A DNA stretch of 64,000 nucleotides from Allobosea lupini (GTDB lineage: Bacteria > Pseudomonadota > Alphaproteobacteria > Rhizobiales > Beijerinckiaceae). Shown here one piece after another: positions 27,762-35,422 of this stretch. The position numbers and the translations under genes were made by a program. Position 1 is the first letter of the stretch. Each line of letters begins with the position of its first letter. Under the pieces are notes generated by a model. The model saw only the letters and a list, made by a program, of their open reading frames with translations, had not been told where the DNA came from and searched no databases. The stretch covers positions 1 to 64,000 of the forward strand of contig NZ_FOAN01000016.1 in NCBI RefSeq assembly GCF_900109525.1, read 5' to 3'.

Positions 27762-27867
27762 GGTGTTCGGACTGAAAACGTTGGCTTGAACCTGACCGCG
27801 CGTTGAGCGCTCGTGTCACTGGTCCAACAGCCTGCACTTCACCCTGCCCTCTCCTTCCAGGAGAGGG
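27733..27867. repeat. Inverted pair of palindromic repeats at the dehydrogenase 3' end
   Basis: A hairpin CCCTCTC/GAGAGGG (27733-27753), followed by TTGGGTGAGG, lies inside the 3' end of the dehydrogenase gene. A second copy in the opposite orientation, CCCTCTCC/GGAGAGGG (27847-27867) preceded by TTCACCCTG, lies about 90 nt further. Similar hairpins occur at 29853-30006, so this is a small dispersed repeat family. The reverse-facing pair could also act as a terminator for the convergent genes. Confidence 0.7.
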
Positions 27868-27896
27868 TTCCCCGCGCTCTTTCCTGCCGACGATGG

Positions 27897-28829
27897 CTAG
27901 GCCGCTTTCGCCTCGGTCCTCAGGAAGCCCGCGAGCTTGCCTGCCGACAGCCCGGCCTGATGCGCGATCCTTGTCGCCAGCGCGACCGCCGCCGGCCGTG
28001 GCTGCCCCATGGGCCGGTCGAGCCAGTAGGAGACCGGGTTGAGCGCCGTGCGCTGATCGACCCTGGCGATCCGCCCGGCATCGACCTGCGCCTGCGCCAG
28101 AGGCGGGCGCGACAAGGCGACGCCGAGCCCGCTGGCAGCGGCGTCGAGCACGAGATTGTAGTCCTCGAAGCGCCGGTCCTGCTGGCGCGGCCGGAAATCG
28201 AGCCCATGGGCATTGAACCAGGCGCGCCAGCCGGCAGCATCCGAATCGTGGATCAGCGGCTGGTCGAGGAAGCGCTCCGGCCTCCCCTCGCCGATCGCCC
28301 TGGCCAGCTCCGGCGAGGCGACGGGGTAGCACCACTCCTCGAAGAGCTGCACCGAGACCCGTCCTGGCGTGCCGCCGCGGCCGCAGCGAATGGCGAGGTC
28401 GATGCCCTCCTCCTCGAGGTCGACCTTGCGATGATCGACCTGCAGCATGATCCGCACGGCGGGATCGCCGCTCTCCAGAAGCTGCCAGCGCGGCATCAGC
28501 CAGAGCGAGCAGACGGAAGGCGTCGCGCTGAAGCGCACCACCGCCGTCCCGCGCGGTTCGCTCCAACGGTCGGATGAGTCGGCGAAGACCGAGAATGCCT
28601 CCTGCGTGCGCTGGAACAGCCGCTGCCCCTCCGGCGTCAGCGCGACGCCGCGCGCCTGGCGCTCGAACACGCGCAGGCCGAGCCAATGCTCGAGCTTGGC
28701 GACCTGCCGGGAGATCGCGCCATGGGTGAGGTTCAGCGCCTCGGCCGCAGCCGAGAAGCTGCCCGAGCGGGCGGCGGCTTCGAAGGCGCGTAGCGTGTCC
28801 AGCGGCGGGAGTGGCGAGCTGTGATCCAT
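27897..28829 (-). CDS. LysR-family transcriptional regulator (GcvA-like)
   Basis: 310 residues. The DNA-binding domain reads [40 protein letters not shown] and [17 protein letters not shown]. The effector domain contains [20 protein letters not shown] and a C-terminal Ala-rich tail. The ATG at 28829 is the best start; a longer frame to 28928 enters the shared promoter region. It is divergent from an EamA transporter, 92 nt away, its likely target. Confidence 0.92.
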   Translation of the reverse strand: MDHSSPLPPLDTLRAFEAAARSGSFSAAAEALNLTHGAISRQVAKLEHWLGLRVFERQARGVALTPEGQRLFQRTQEAFSVFADSSDRWSEPRGTAVVRFSATPSVCSLWLMPRWQLLESGDPAVRIMLQVDHRKVDLEEEGIDLAIRCGRGGTPGRVSVQLFEEWCYPVASPELARAIGEGRPERFLDQPLIHDSDAAGWRAWFNAHGLDFRPRQQDRRFEDYNLVLDAAASGLGVALSRPPLAQAQVDAGRIARVDQRTALNPVSYWLDRPMGQPRPAAVALATRIAHQAGLSAGKLAGFLRTEAKAA

Positions 28830-28921
28830 GTTCACAGCTCGCCATCGAATTACTCGTTTGTCAATCAGCTCGCCGAGGCGCTTATCCGAAGGCGAACCGT
28901 CACCAGCCTTTGAGGCCTGCC

Positions 28922-29821
28922 ATGACAACCGTCCCCTCCGCCGCGTCTTCCCGGCCCGGCTCCACCCTCGACGCCATGCTGCTCTTCACCATCCCCTTCA
29001 CCGTGATCGCCTGGGCCTCCTCCTTCCCCGCGATCCGGGCCGGCCTTTCCGGCTTCGGCGCACTCGAGCTGGCGGCGCTGCGCTTCGCCATCGCCGGCGT
29101 GTTCGCCGCGCTCTTCCTGATCGTGACGCGGCCGAAGCTGCCCGAGCGCGCCGATATCTGGCGCTTCCTCACCGGCGGCATCGTCTTCATCGCGCTCTAT
29201 GCGATCTTCCTCAATCTCGGCCAGCGCGTCGTTCCGGCGGGCGCGGCGAGCTTCATCATCAACACCAACCCGATCATGACGGCGGCGCTCGCCATGCTCG
29301 TCCTGAACGAGCGCTTCAGCGCTCTCGCCTGGACCGGCACCGCGCTGGCGTTCGCCGGTATCGGCGTCATCGCGATTGGCAACGGGCTCGACCTCAATAT
29401 CGGCGTCAGCGTCCTGCTGATCCTCGGCGCCGCTTTGTGCAACTCGGTCTCGACCGTGGTGCAGAAGCCGCTCTTTGCCCGCCATAAGCCGCTCACCGTC
29501 GCAGCGTGGAACATGGCGATCGGCGGCCTTGCGCTGACGCCGTTCCTGCCCGGCGCCCTGGAGCAGTTGCCGGCGGCCCCGGCGCAGGCGATCTGGTCGG
29601 TAATCTGGCTCGCTCTGGTCTCCAGCGTCGTCGCCTACGGCACCTGGGCGATCACCCTGTCGCGCCTGCCGGCCGCCCGCGCCGCCAACTTCCAGTACTG
29701 CGTGCCGCCGGCGGCGATGCTGATCAGCTTCCTCTGGCTAGGCGAGGTCCCGACCGCGCTCGGCCTGATCGGCGGCGCCATGGCGCTGGCTGGAGTGGTC
29801 CTCGTCAACCTGAAGCGCTGA
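28922..29821 (+). CDS. EamA-family (DMT superfamily) transporter
   Basis: 299 residues with ten hydrophobic segments in two EamA repeats. The first repeat starts near residue 20 ([19 protein letters not shown]), with [20 protein letters not shown]; the second near 160, with [20 protein letters not shown]. The paired Pro-containing motifs at the end of each repeat are family hallmarks. It is probably a drug/metabolite exporter; the substrate is unknown. It is divergent from a GcvA-like regulator. Confidence 0.93.
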   Translation: MTTVPSAASSRPGSTLDAMLLFTIPFTVIAWASSFPAIRAGLSGFGALELAALRFAIAGVFAALFLIVTRPKLPERADIWRFLTGGIVFIALYAIFLNLGQRVVPAGAASFIINTNPIMTAALAMLVLNERFSALAWTGTALAFAGIGVIAIGNGLDLNIGVSVLLILGAALCNSVSTVVQKPLFARHKPLTVAAWNMAIGGLALTPFLPGALEQLPAAPAQAIWSVIWLALVSSVVAYGTWAITLSRLPAARAANFQYCVPPAAMLISFLWLGEVPTALGLIGGAMALAGVVLVNLKR

Positions 29822-29852
29822 ACCTCATCGTCATTCTCGGGCGGCGCACAGC

Positions 29853-29897
29853 GCTCACGCTAACCCTCTCCCCTTGCGGGAGAGGGTTAGCGTGAGC
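29853..29897. repeat. Perfect 20-bp inverted repeat, 5-nt loop
   Basis: GCTCACGCTAACCCTCTCCC and GGGAGAGGGTTAGCGTGAGC are exact reverse complements around CTTGC. It lies 32 nt past the EamA stop and may terminate it, but has no T run. Core sequence and loop resemble the repeats at 27733-27867 and a weaker copy at 29984-30006 (CCTTCTCC/GGAGAAGG). It belongs to the same mobile palindrome family. Confidence 0.8.
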
Positions 29898-30160
29898 GGT
29901 CGCGCGACGCTGATCGCAAGTCCGGCGTCGTATTTCGTTGGCTGTCAGGACCTGCGCGACCTCTCATCCGACCTTGCGGGCCACCTTCTCCTGCAAGGGG
30001 AGAAGGATACGCGGCTCGTCCAGCGCTCGACCGGACAGCCGTAGGTCAAGCTCGGGCACGACCTGCCTTCAATGATCGCCTGCGCTATCGCTCGACTCGC
30101 GTCGATCCCAGGATCATTGCCGGCGCAGGCGGTCGCCCCCCTCCCAGCGCCCCTGCGCCA
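29898..30160. other. Intergenic region with repeat remnant, no gene
   Basis: About 260 nt between the large inverted repeat and the operator cluster. It holds the CCTTCTCC/GGAGAAGG hairpin at 29984-30006. It also has CAATGATCGCCTGCGCTATC and GATCCCAGGATCATTGCCG, which look like partly complementary ends. No frame resembles a real protein; in particular no MarR-type regulator is found here on either strand. Confidence 0.45.
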
Positions 30161-30163
30161 AGA

Positions 30164-30232
30164 TATCTTGACGCCAAGATAATTATCTTGACAGGAAGAT
30201 ATCTCTCGGTTAGATATCTTTTCGTCAAGATA
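30164..30232 (+). promoter_or_regulatory. Three tandem MarR-like operators upstream of the cupin gene
   Basis: Three related 18-bp palindromes occur. Site A (30164-30181) is TATCTTGACGCCAAGATA with perfect 7-bp arms. Site B (30184-30201) is TATCTTGACAGGAAGATA. Site C (30215-30232) is TATCTTTTCGTCAAGATA. Their starts are 20 and 31 bp apart, about two and three helical turns, so all lie on one DNA face. The consensus TATCTTGAnnTCAAGATA is of the type bound by MarR-family dimers. They end 32 bp before the cupin ATG. Confidence 0.72.
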
Positions 30233-30264
30233 ATTCAATCCGCAGTCAGCCCTGGGAGGCAGCT

Positions 30265-30600
30265 ATGTTCAACGTCCTTCGGTCCGAAGATCAGCAGCGC
30301 GGCGCCAACCGCACCGTGCGCTTCGAGGGTGAGAAGCTCGGCGGCCCGGTCTCGTTCTTCATCGTCGACGCCGAGCCGGGCCAGGGCTCGATGCTGCACG
30401 TCCACCCCTATTCAGAGACCTGGATCGTCCGCAAGGGCGAGGCCGAGTTCACTGTCGGCGGCGAAACGACGCGTGGCTATCCCGGCGACGTCGTCGTCGC
30501 TGCGGCCGACATCCCGCATCGCTTCGAGAATGTCGGCGACGGCCGGCTCGAGCTGATCTGCGTCCACCCGAACGGGCGAATCCTGCAGCAGAACCTGTGA
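30265..30600 (+). CDS. Cupin-domain protein
   Basis: 111 residues, a single small beta-barrel. The two cupin motifs are visible: MLHVHPYSETWIVRKGEAEF (His-X-His and Glu) and PGDVVVAAADIPHRFENVG (distal His). With three His and a Glu it probably binds a divalent metal; small cupins of this type include dioxygenases, isomerases and quercetinase-like enzymes. GGGAGGCAGCT precedes the ATG. It is followed by a VOC protein 24 nt downstream, and both lie behind the MarR-like operators, suggesting an inducible response to a small molecule. Confidence 0.9.
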   Translation: MFNVLRSEDQQRGANRTVRFEGEKLGGPVSFFIVDAEPGQGSMLHVHPYSETWIVRKGEAEFTVGGETTRGYPGDVVVAAADIPHRFENVGDGRLELICVHPNGRILQQNL

Positions 30601-30624
30601 AATCGCTCAGCAAGGAGACTGACC

Positions 30625-31035
30625 ATGTCCAAGATGATCTTCGTCAACCTGCCCGTCGCCGACATCGGCGCCGCGACGCGCGTCTACGAGGCGATCGGCT
30701 GCAGGCAGAACCCGGATTTCAGCGATCATCAGTCGTCGAGCATGGTCTGGTCCGAGACGATCACCTTCCAGCTGCTGACCCGCGACTATTTCGCGACGTT
30801 CGTCAGCAAGCCCGTCGCCGACGCCCAAGCCGGGGCGCAGGTGCTGCTGGCGCTCACGCTGGCGAGCCGCGCCGAGGTCGACGCCACGGTCGCGGCGGCA
30901 GCGGCAGCCGGCGGCAAGGCCGATCCGCGGCCGGCGACCGATTTGGGCTGGCTCTACAACCGCGCCTTCGAGGACGCCGACGGCCACACCTTCGAAGCCG
31001 TCTTCGCCGACATGACGGCGATGCCAGCGGTTTAG
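30625..31035 (+). CDS. VOC-family (glyoxalase-like) protein
   Basis: 136 residues. KMIFVNLPVADIGAATRVYE starts the first VOC module, ETITFQLLTRDYFATFV is the central strand pair, and FEDADGHTFEAVFADMTAMP the usual end with a metal-type Glu. This PhnB/glyoxalase-like subgroup is often found in small detoxification operons. AAGGAG lies nine bases before the ATG. It shares the operator-controlled promoter of the cupin gene. Confidence 0.88.
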   Translation: MSKMIFVNLPVADIGAATRVYEAIGCRQNPDFSDHQSSSMVWSETITFQLLTRDYFATFVSKPVADAQAGAQVLLALTLASRAEVDATVAAAAAAGGKADPRPATDLGWLYNRAFEDADGHTFEAVFADMTAMPAV

Positions 31036-31560
31036 CCGCGCCGCCGAGCACTGCATGGGCCGAGTTGGCCCGAGCGATGTCGCGGGCGTCGAAAGCGCCC
31101 TGCCCCGTCCGTCACGCCCGGCCTGGACAAGCCGGCAGACAGCCTGTCGCAAACAGCGACCGTGCGACGGTGAAGAGCATAGCGCGCGCCCAAGGACAAT
31201 TCCGGGGAAGTTCTTGCTCTTTGCGGCTGGACTGAACGGGCGAGTGGCTGCAGCCGCGGAGCGTCATCTGCAGCCACTCGAGTTTGCCCGGTCAGCTGAC
31301 CGATGACGACGCATCTCGGGCTTGGTCGGGTGGTGATCACGCATCAGCCTGATGGAAGTCACCGCTGGGCGAGGCGGCCGCCAAATCGACGCGCCTCGAC
31401 ACGCGCCAACGGCTGCACCTCACGGCGTTCCACACGAAAAAGCCGACAGAAAAAGCAGTAGATTTTCACCGAAACTGATCCGTAAAGCAGGTTTCTCTTC
31501 AACAAAATCCAAAAAAACGCTCGAAACTTTTACATTCGAAATAAAAATAAACGAACAAAT
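31036..31560. other. Long intergenic region with a strong hairpin and AT-rich stretch
   Basis: About 525 nt without a credible gene. At 31241-31253 and 31268-31280 a perfect 13-bp inverted repeat (CGAGTGGCTGCAG / CTGCAGCCACTCG) encloses 14 nt. From 31440 to 31560 the sequence becomes strikingly AT-rich (AAAATCCAAAAAAACG, GAAATAAAAATAAACG), unlike the GC-rich surroundings, and runs up to the cold-shock promoter. A 71-codon frame at 31352-31567 crosses this border and has no ribosome binding site; it was not called. Confidence 0.5.
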
Positions 31561-31563
31561 GAA

Positions 31564-31592
31564 TTGACATGCACCTCATAAAATCCTAGAAG
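31564..31592 (+). promoter_or_regulatory. Promoter of the cold-shock gene with long 5' leader
   Basis: TTGACA (31564-31569), a 17-nt spacer and TAGAAG (31587-31592) predict a start near 31599, giving a leader of about 138 nt. The AT-rich DNA just upstream could act as an UP element. The leader contains a stable CGCGC-TTCG-GCGCG tetraloop hairpin. Long structured leaders are typical of temperature-responsive cspA mRNAs. Confidence 0.6.
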
Positions 31593-31736
31593 TATTTTCG
31601 TCGATATTTGCTCGGACGGTTAGTTTTATTTTCGCGCTTCGGCGCGTTTCTGACGAACTCCCCTTTCAAAATCGTTCTGAATCCGCCGAGCATTCGCATG
31701 GCGGACGACAGGTCTTGCCAACAGGAGGGTTCTTCA

Positions 31737-31946
31737 ATGACCACCGGCACAGTGAAATGGTTCAATTCCACCAAAGGCTTCGGCTTTATTCAGCCTGACG
31801 ATGGCAGCCAGGACGTCTTCGTGCATATCTCCGCCGTCGAGCGCGCTGGCATGCGCGATCTTCAGGAAGGCCAGAAGATCGGTTTTGAGGTCGCTCGCGA
31901 CAATCGGTCTGGCAAGATGGCTGCCGAGCAGCTTCAGGCTGCGTGA
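31737..31946 (+). CDS. Cold-shock-domain protein (CspA family)
   Basis: 69 residues. [20 protein letters not shown] contains RNP1 (KGFGFI) and [12 protein letters not shown] contains RNP2 (VFVHIS), the nucleic-acid-binding strands of the five-stranded OB fold. The protein acts as an RNA chaperone in the cytoplasm. AGGAGGG precedes the ATG. It has a dedicated promoter, a long leader and a clear terminator, so it is mainly monocistronic. Confidence 0.98.
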   Translation: MTTGTVKWFNSTKGFGFIQPDDGSQDVFVHISAVERAGMRDLQEGQKIGFEVARDNRSGKMAAEQLQAA

Positions 31947-32012
31947 TCCGCTCATCATTCGTCGCGGTGACCATGGATGTACCGGCACCACTGACTGGAA
32001 TGATTTCCGAGG

Positions 32013-32041
32013 AAAGGCCAAGCGAATGCTTGGCCTTTTTT
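32013..32041 (+). terminator. Rho-independent terminator of the cold-shock gene
   Basis: AAAGGCCAAGC and GCTTGGCCTTT form an 11-bp stem around GAAT, and the 3' side continues into a run of T (TTTTTT). It is one of the clearest terminators in the window, 66 nt after the stop. Confidence 0.93.
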
Positions 32042-32080
32042 ATGGCCTGACCGGGCAATCAAAACCAAACGGAGGGCAAT

Positions 32081-32314
32081 TTGGCTGAACATTCAAGGCA
32101 ACGCACCGATGCCGACAACAATTTCCTGAAGGTGCAGACACAGGCGCTGGCCCGCAATCGGATCATCTCCGAGGCAGACAGCATCGCTCAGGCCCGAGAC
32201 GCGAATACTGCGAAGCTGAGGCAGCTGCGGTTGCATAAGGAAGCGCTCGACCGCGAGTCCCAGGCTCTCTCCCCGGCCAAGTCCAAGACACGCCGCAAGA
32301 TCGTCCCGGCCTGA
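32081..32314 (+). CDS. Small basic coiled-coil-like hypothetical protein
   Basis: 77 residues from a TTG start, with GGAGGGC six bases upstream. The middle (about 14-60) is helical and charged: LKVQTQALARNRIISEADSI, AQARDANTAKLRQLRLHKEA. The C-terminus is basic (KSKTRRKIVPA). No enzyme motif is present. It lies 40 nt beyond the cold-shock terminator and probably depends on read-through, since no separate promoter is obvious. Similar small proteins following cold-shock genes are, to my recollection, common in Hyphomicrobiales. Confidence 0.72.
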   Translation: MAEHSRQRTDADNNFLKVQTQALARNRIISEADSIAQARDANTAKLRQLRLHKEALDRESQALSPAKSKTRRKIVPA

Positions 32315-32497
32315 TCGCCTATCGGCGGCGGGCATTCCTGCCCTGGATGGGCAGTGGCCCATCGCGCTGCCTTGGCATGGCTAGGTAGCTGTAGGATGCA
32401 ATACAGCCCGGCCCCGTTCCCCTTCTCGAATGACGGTTTCAAAGGTCTGCGGTGACAAGCCGCCGGAACGATTGTGCTTGCCGAGAGCCGGCTCGCC

Positions 32498-33304
32498 TCA
32501 ATCAGCCAACAGCCGCCGCTGCAATTCGTCCCAGAGGGCCGGCGTCTGCGCCGCCAGGATGCCGAAGCCCGGCTCGGCCGGCCTGTAGGGGCGCCCGTCG
32601 AAGCGCGCCGCCCGGCCGCCGGCCTCTTCGAGGAAAAGCGTGCCCGGCGCATGGTCCCAGGGCAGGCCGCGCCAGAACATCACGAAATGCTGCTCGCCGC
32701 GCACGATCGCCGGATAGTCCTCGCCGGCGCAATGCATGCCCGGCAGGATGGCGGCAAGGTCCCGGCCATTGGCCTGCACCCGCGCCGTCATCTCCGCCGG
32801 CAGGAAGCGGGTGAGCACGCCGCCGCGCAGCCCGGTCCATTGCGGCGGCTGTCCCACCCGGACGCGTTTCCCATCGACCCAGGCGCCGCCGCCGCGCTCG
32901 GCGACATGGATGGTACCGGTCGCCGGGCTGAGCATCCACGAGGCGACCGGCTCGCCCTCGCGCAGCAGCGCCACCATCATCGAGAAGCACGGGCTGCCCT
33001 TGACGAAGTTCGAGGTCCCATCGACCGGATCGACGACGAAGACAGTGCCCTCGCCCAGCTCCTGCAACAGCTCCGGCTGTGCCGAGACCGCCTCTTCCCC
33101 GATCACCCGGGAGCCGGGCAGCAGCGCCGGCAGCCGGAGAGTGAGCAGACGCTCGGCCTCCTCGTCGGCGATCGTGACCTCCTCGCCCGGCGATTTCACC
33201 CGGACCTCGGCCTCCGCCAGCTTGCGGAAGCGCGGCATCACCACCTCGGCCGCGACCTCGTGCAGCAGGTCGCAGACCGGCTGGATCAGCTCCTGCCTCG
33301 CCAT
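32498..33304 (-). CDS. Inositol monophosphatase-family phosphatase
   Basis: 268 residues. Metal-binding motifs of the family are all present: GEEAV (near 69), DPVDGTSNFVKG (92-103) and the late WDHAPGTLFLEEAGG (216-230). Substrates in the family include inositol phosphate, fructose-1,6-bisphosphate, PAP and histidinol phosphate; the sequence alone does not decide. It starts 2 nt after the cyclopropane synthase stop, so both are in one operon, with the synthase first. Confidence 0.9.
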   Translation of the reverse strand: MARQELIQPVCDLLHEVAAEVVMPRFRKLAEAEVRVKSPGEEVTIADEEAERLLTLRLPALLPGSRVIGEEAVSAQPELLQELGEGTVFVVDPVDGTSNFVKGSPCFSMMVALLREGEPVASWMLSPATGTIHVAERGGGAWVDGKRVRVGQPPQWTGLRGGVLTRFLPAEMTARVQANGRDLAAILPGMHCAGEDYPAIVRGEQHFVMFWRGLPWDHAPGTLFLEEAGGRAARFDGRPYRPAEPGFGILAAQTPALWDELQRRLLAD

Positions 33305-33306
33305 CG

Positions 33307-34563
33307 TCAGAAGCCCCGCTGTTCCAGCTCGGCTTCTGCCTCGGTGATGTAGTCCCGGATCACCGGCACGGCGCTCTTGTGCGGGCCGAGCAGCAGCTGG
33401 AACACCATGTCGCCGCCGATGTCGAAGGAGATCGAGCAGGCGGAGAGGTAGAACTCCCACATCCGCGCGAAGCGCTCGCCCAGCATAGTCACCACCTCGG
33501 GCCGGTGCGCGATGAAGCGCTCGCGCCAGGCTTCCAGCGTCCAGTGGTAATGGCGGCGCCAGAACTCGCAGTCGGAATGCCAGAGGCCGGTCTGCTCGAC
33601 GGCGGCAAACACCTCCGACAGCGCCGGGGCATAGCCGCCGGGGAAGATGTACTTGTCGAAGAACGGGCCGGTGAAACCGGGCGGACCGACGCGGCCGATG
33701 CAATGGACCAGCGCGATCCCATCCGGGGTGAGCAGGTCGCGGATCTTCTCGAAATATTCGAGGTAATGCGCGACGCCGACATGCTCCATCATGCCGACCG
33801 AGACGACGCGGTCGAAAGTGCCGGTCAGCTCGCGATAATCCTTGTTGATGAAGCTCACGGCATCGCCGACGCCGGCGGCTTCCGCCCGCTTCTGTGCCGC
33901 CGCCATCTGGTCGGGCGAGACGTTGAGGCCGGTCACCTTCGCGCCGCAGGCCTTGGCGAGATAGATCGAGAGCTCGCCCCAGCCCGAGCCGATATCGAGC
34001 ACGCGCATGCCCGGTTCGATCTTCAGCTTGGCGGCGATGTGGCGGAGCTTGGCCTTCTGCGCGTTCTCCAGGCCGACGTCCGGAGAATGCCAGTAAGCGC
34101 AGGAATAGGTCATCGTCTCGTCGAGCCAGAGCCGGTAGAACTCGGTCGGGATGTCGTAGTGGTGCTTCACTTTCTTGCCGGCGACGCCGAGCGGATTGTG
34201 CATCCGCCAGCGCCGGATCTTGAAGCGGACCTTGCGGATCGCCGCCTGCACCGGATGCTTGCGCAATTCGCTGCGCTGGATCCAGAACAGCGTCAGCAGG
34301 TCGTGGATGGTCGAGCCGTCCTCGAACTCGATCCGCTGGTCCATATAGCCTTCGGCCAGCGCCAGCTCCGGGTTCAGGAAGAGCTCGCGCTCGATCTTGG
34401 TATCCTTGAAGCGCACCGTCACCTCGCCGGCGACGACCGGCTTGCCGGCGAAGGTGAACTCAGTCCGCCCCGGCCCGAAGACGTGCCGCTGGCCGTCCGG
34501 CGCGATCACGGTCAACCGGCCCTTGCGGATCGAGCGCTTCAAGAGTTTCGGCAACAGCAGCAT
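33307..34563 (-). CDS. Cyclopropane-fatty-acyl-phospholipid synthase family protein
   Basis: 418 residues. The N-terminal lipid-binding part (1-125) has GRLTVIAPDGQRHVFGPG and ELALAEGYMDQRIEFEDGST. The SAM-binding part has HHYDIPTEFYRLWLDETMTY, SCAYW, VLDIGSGWGELSIYLA and VSVGMMEHVG, classic CFA-synthase signatures. It adds a methylene group from SAM to unsaturated acyl chains in membrane phospholipids, or is one of the related CfaS paralogs. The ATG at 34563 fits the family N-terminus. Confidence 0.94.
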   Translation of the reverse strand: MLLLPKLLKRSIRKGRLTVIAPDGQRHVFGPGRTEFTFAGKPVVAGEVTVRFKDTKIERELFLNPELALAEGYMDQRIEFEDGSTIHDLLTLFWIQRSELRKHPVQAAIRKVRFKIRRWRMHNPLGVAGKKVKHHYDIPTEFYRLWLDETMTYSCAYWHSPDVGLENAQKAKLRHIAAKLKIEPGMRVLDIGSGWGELSIYLAKACGAKVTGLNVSPDQMAAAQKRAEAAGVGDAVSFINKDYRELTGTFDRVVSVGMMEHVGVAHYLEYFEKIRDLLTPDGIALVHCIGRVGPPGFTGPFFDKYIFPGGYAPALSEVFAAVEQTGLWHSDCEFWRRHYHWTLEAWRERFIAHRPEVVTMLGERFARMWEFYLSACSISFDIGGDMVFQLLLGPHKSAVPVIRDYITEAEAELEQRGF

Positions 34564-34708
34564 GGTCGGGCAGGCTCCGGTCGGTCGCGCGCAAGCTATT
34601 GGCTCAGCAGCCGTGCCGTAAACCCAGCAGGCAATCAACCTGCTCTGCACGCGCGGCGCAGCCATGCTAAGGGCTAGCAGCGAAGGCGACCCTCGAAACG
34701 GAGACCCG

Positions 34709-35422
34709 ATGTCCTGGCGTGATTTCTGGAATGGCGAGCATGCGATCTACGTTTCGGATCGTCACAAGGCCCTGCATTACCGCCGCATCGCGCAGGATAT
34801 CGCCGCCGCAGTGCCCTCAAAGGACGCAAGCGTGCTCGATGTCGGCTGCGGCGAGGCGCTCTCGGCCGATCTCGTCGCCGCGGCGAGCGGCAGGCTGATC
34901 CTGTGCGAAGCTGCTCCGACCGTCCGCGAGAAACTGAGAGCCCGCTTCGGCAGGCTCGCCAATCTCTCGGTGGTCTCGCCGGAAGAGGTCGAGGCCCTGC
35001 CGGATGATTCGCTCGACCTCGTCGTCGCCAATTCGCTCATCCAGTATCTAAGCGAAGACGAACTGAAGCGGGCACTGTCGACCTGGCTCGCCAAGCTGAA
35101 GCCCGGCGGCGAGCTCATCCTCGCCGACGTGATCCCGCCCGACCTCTCGGCCTTGACCGATGCGACCGAGCTGCTCGGCTTCGCCTGGCGCGGCGGCTTT
35201 CTCGTCGCGGCGCTCGGCGGCCTCGTCCGCACCGTCTTCTCGGACTACCGCAAGCTGCGAGCGCAATACGGGCTCTCGACCTACGGCGCCGTCGGCATCA
35301 CCGCGCTCATCGAGGCCGCGGGCTTCACCGGCGTCACGCGCATTACGAATTTCGGCCATAACCCGCACCGCATGGCGTTCGCGGCCAGGAAGCCGCTGGC
35401 GGCGGAAGTTCCGACGCGATGA
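34709..35422 (+). CDS. Class I SAM-dependent methyltransferase
   Basis: 237 residues. Motif I is SVLDVGCGEALSADLVAAAS (near 43-62), followed by LDLVVANSLIQYLSEDEL and LKPGGELILADVIPPDLSAL. The C-terminal third has a hydrophobic stretch around the WRGGFLVAALGGL segment. The substrate is unknown. GAAACGGAGACCCG precedes the ATG. Its stop overlaps the start of the DUF1772 gene (ATGA), giving an operon of at least three genes with the racemase-like gene. Confidence 0.9.
   Translation: MSWRDFWNGEHAIYVSDRHKALHYRRIAQDIAAAVPSKDASVLDVGCGEALSADLVAAASGRLILCEAAPTVREKLRARFGRLANLSVVSPEEVEALPDDSLDLVVANSLIQYLSEDELKRALSTWLAKLKPGGELILADVIPPDLSALTDATELLGFAWRGGFLVAALGGLVRTVFSDYRKLRAQYGLSTYGAVGITALIEAAGFTGVTRITNFGHNPHRMAFAARKPLAAEVPTR

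Noticed and set aside
31352-31567. A 71-codon plus-strand frame upstream of the cold-shock gene
   Set aside because: It crosses from GC-rich to AT-rich DNA, has no ribosome binding site and its C-terminus is Lys/Phe-rich only because of base composition.
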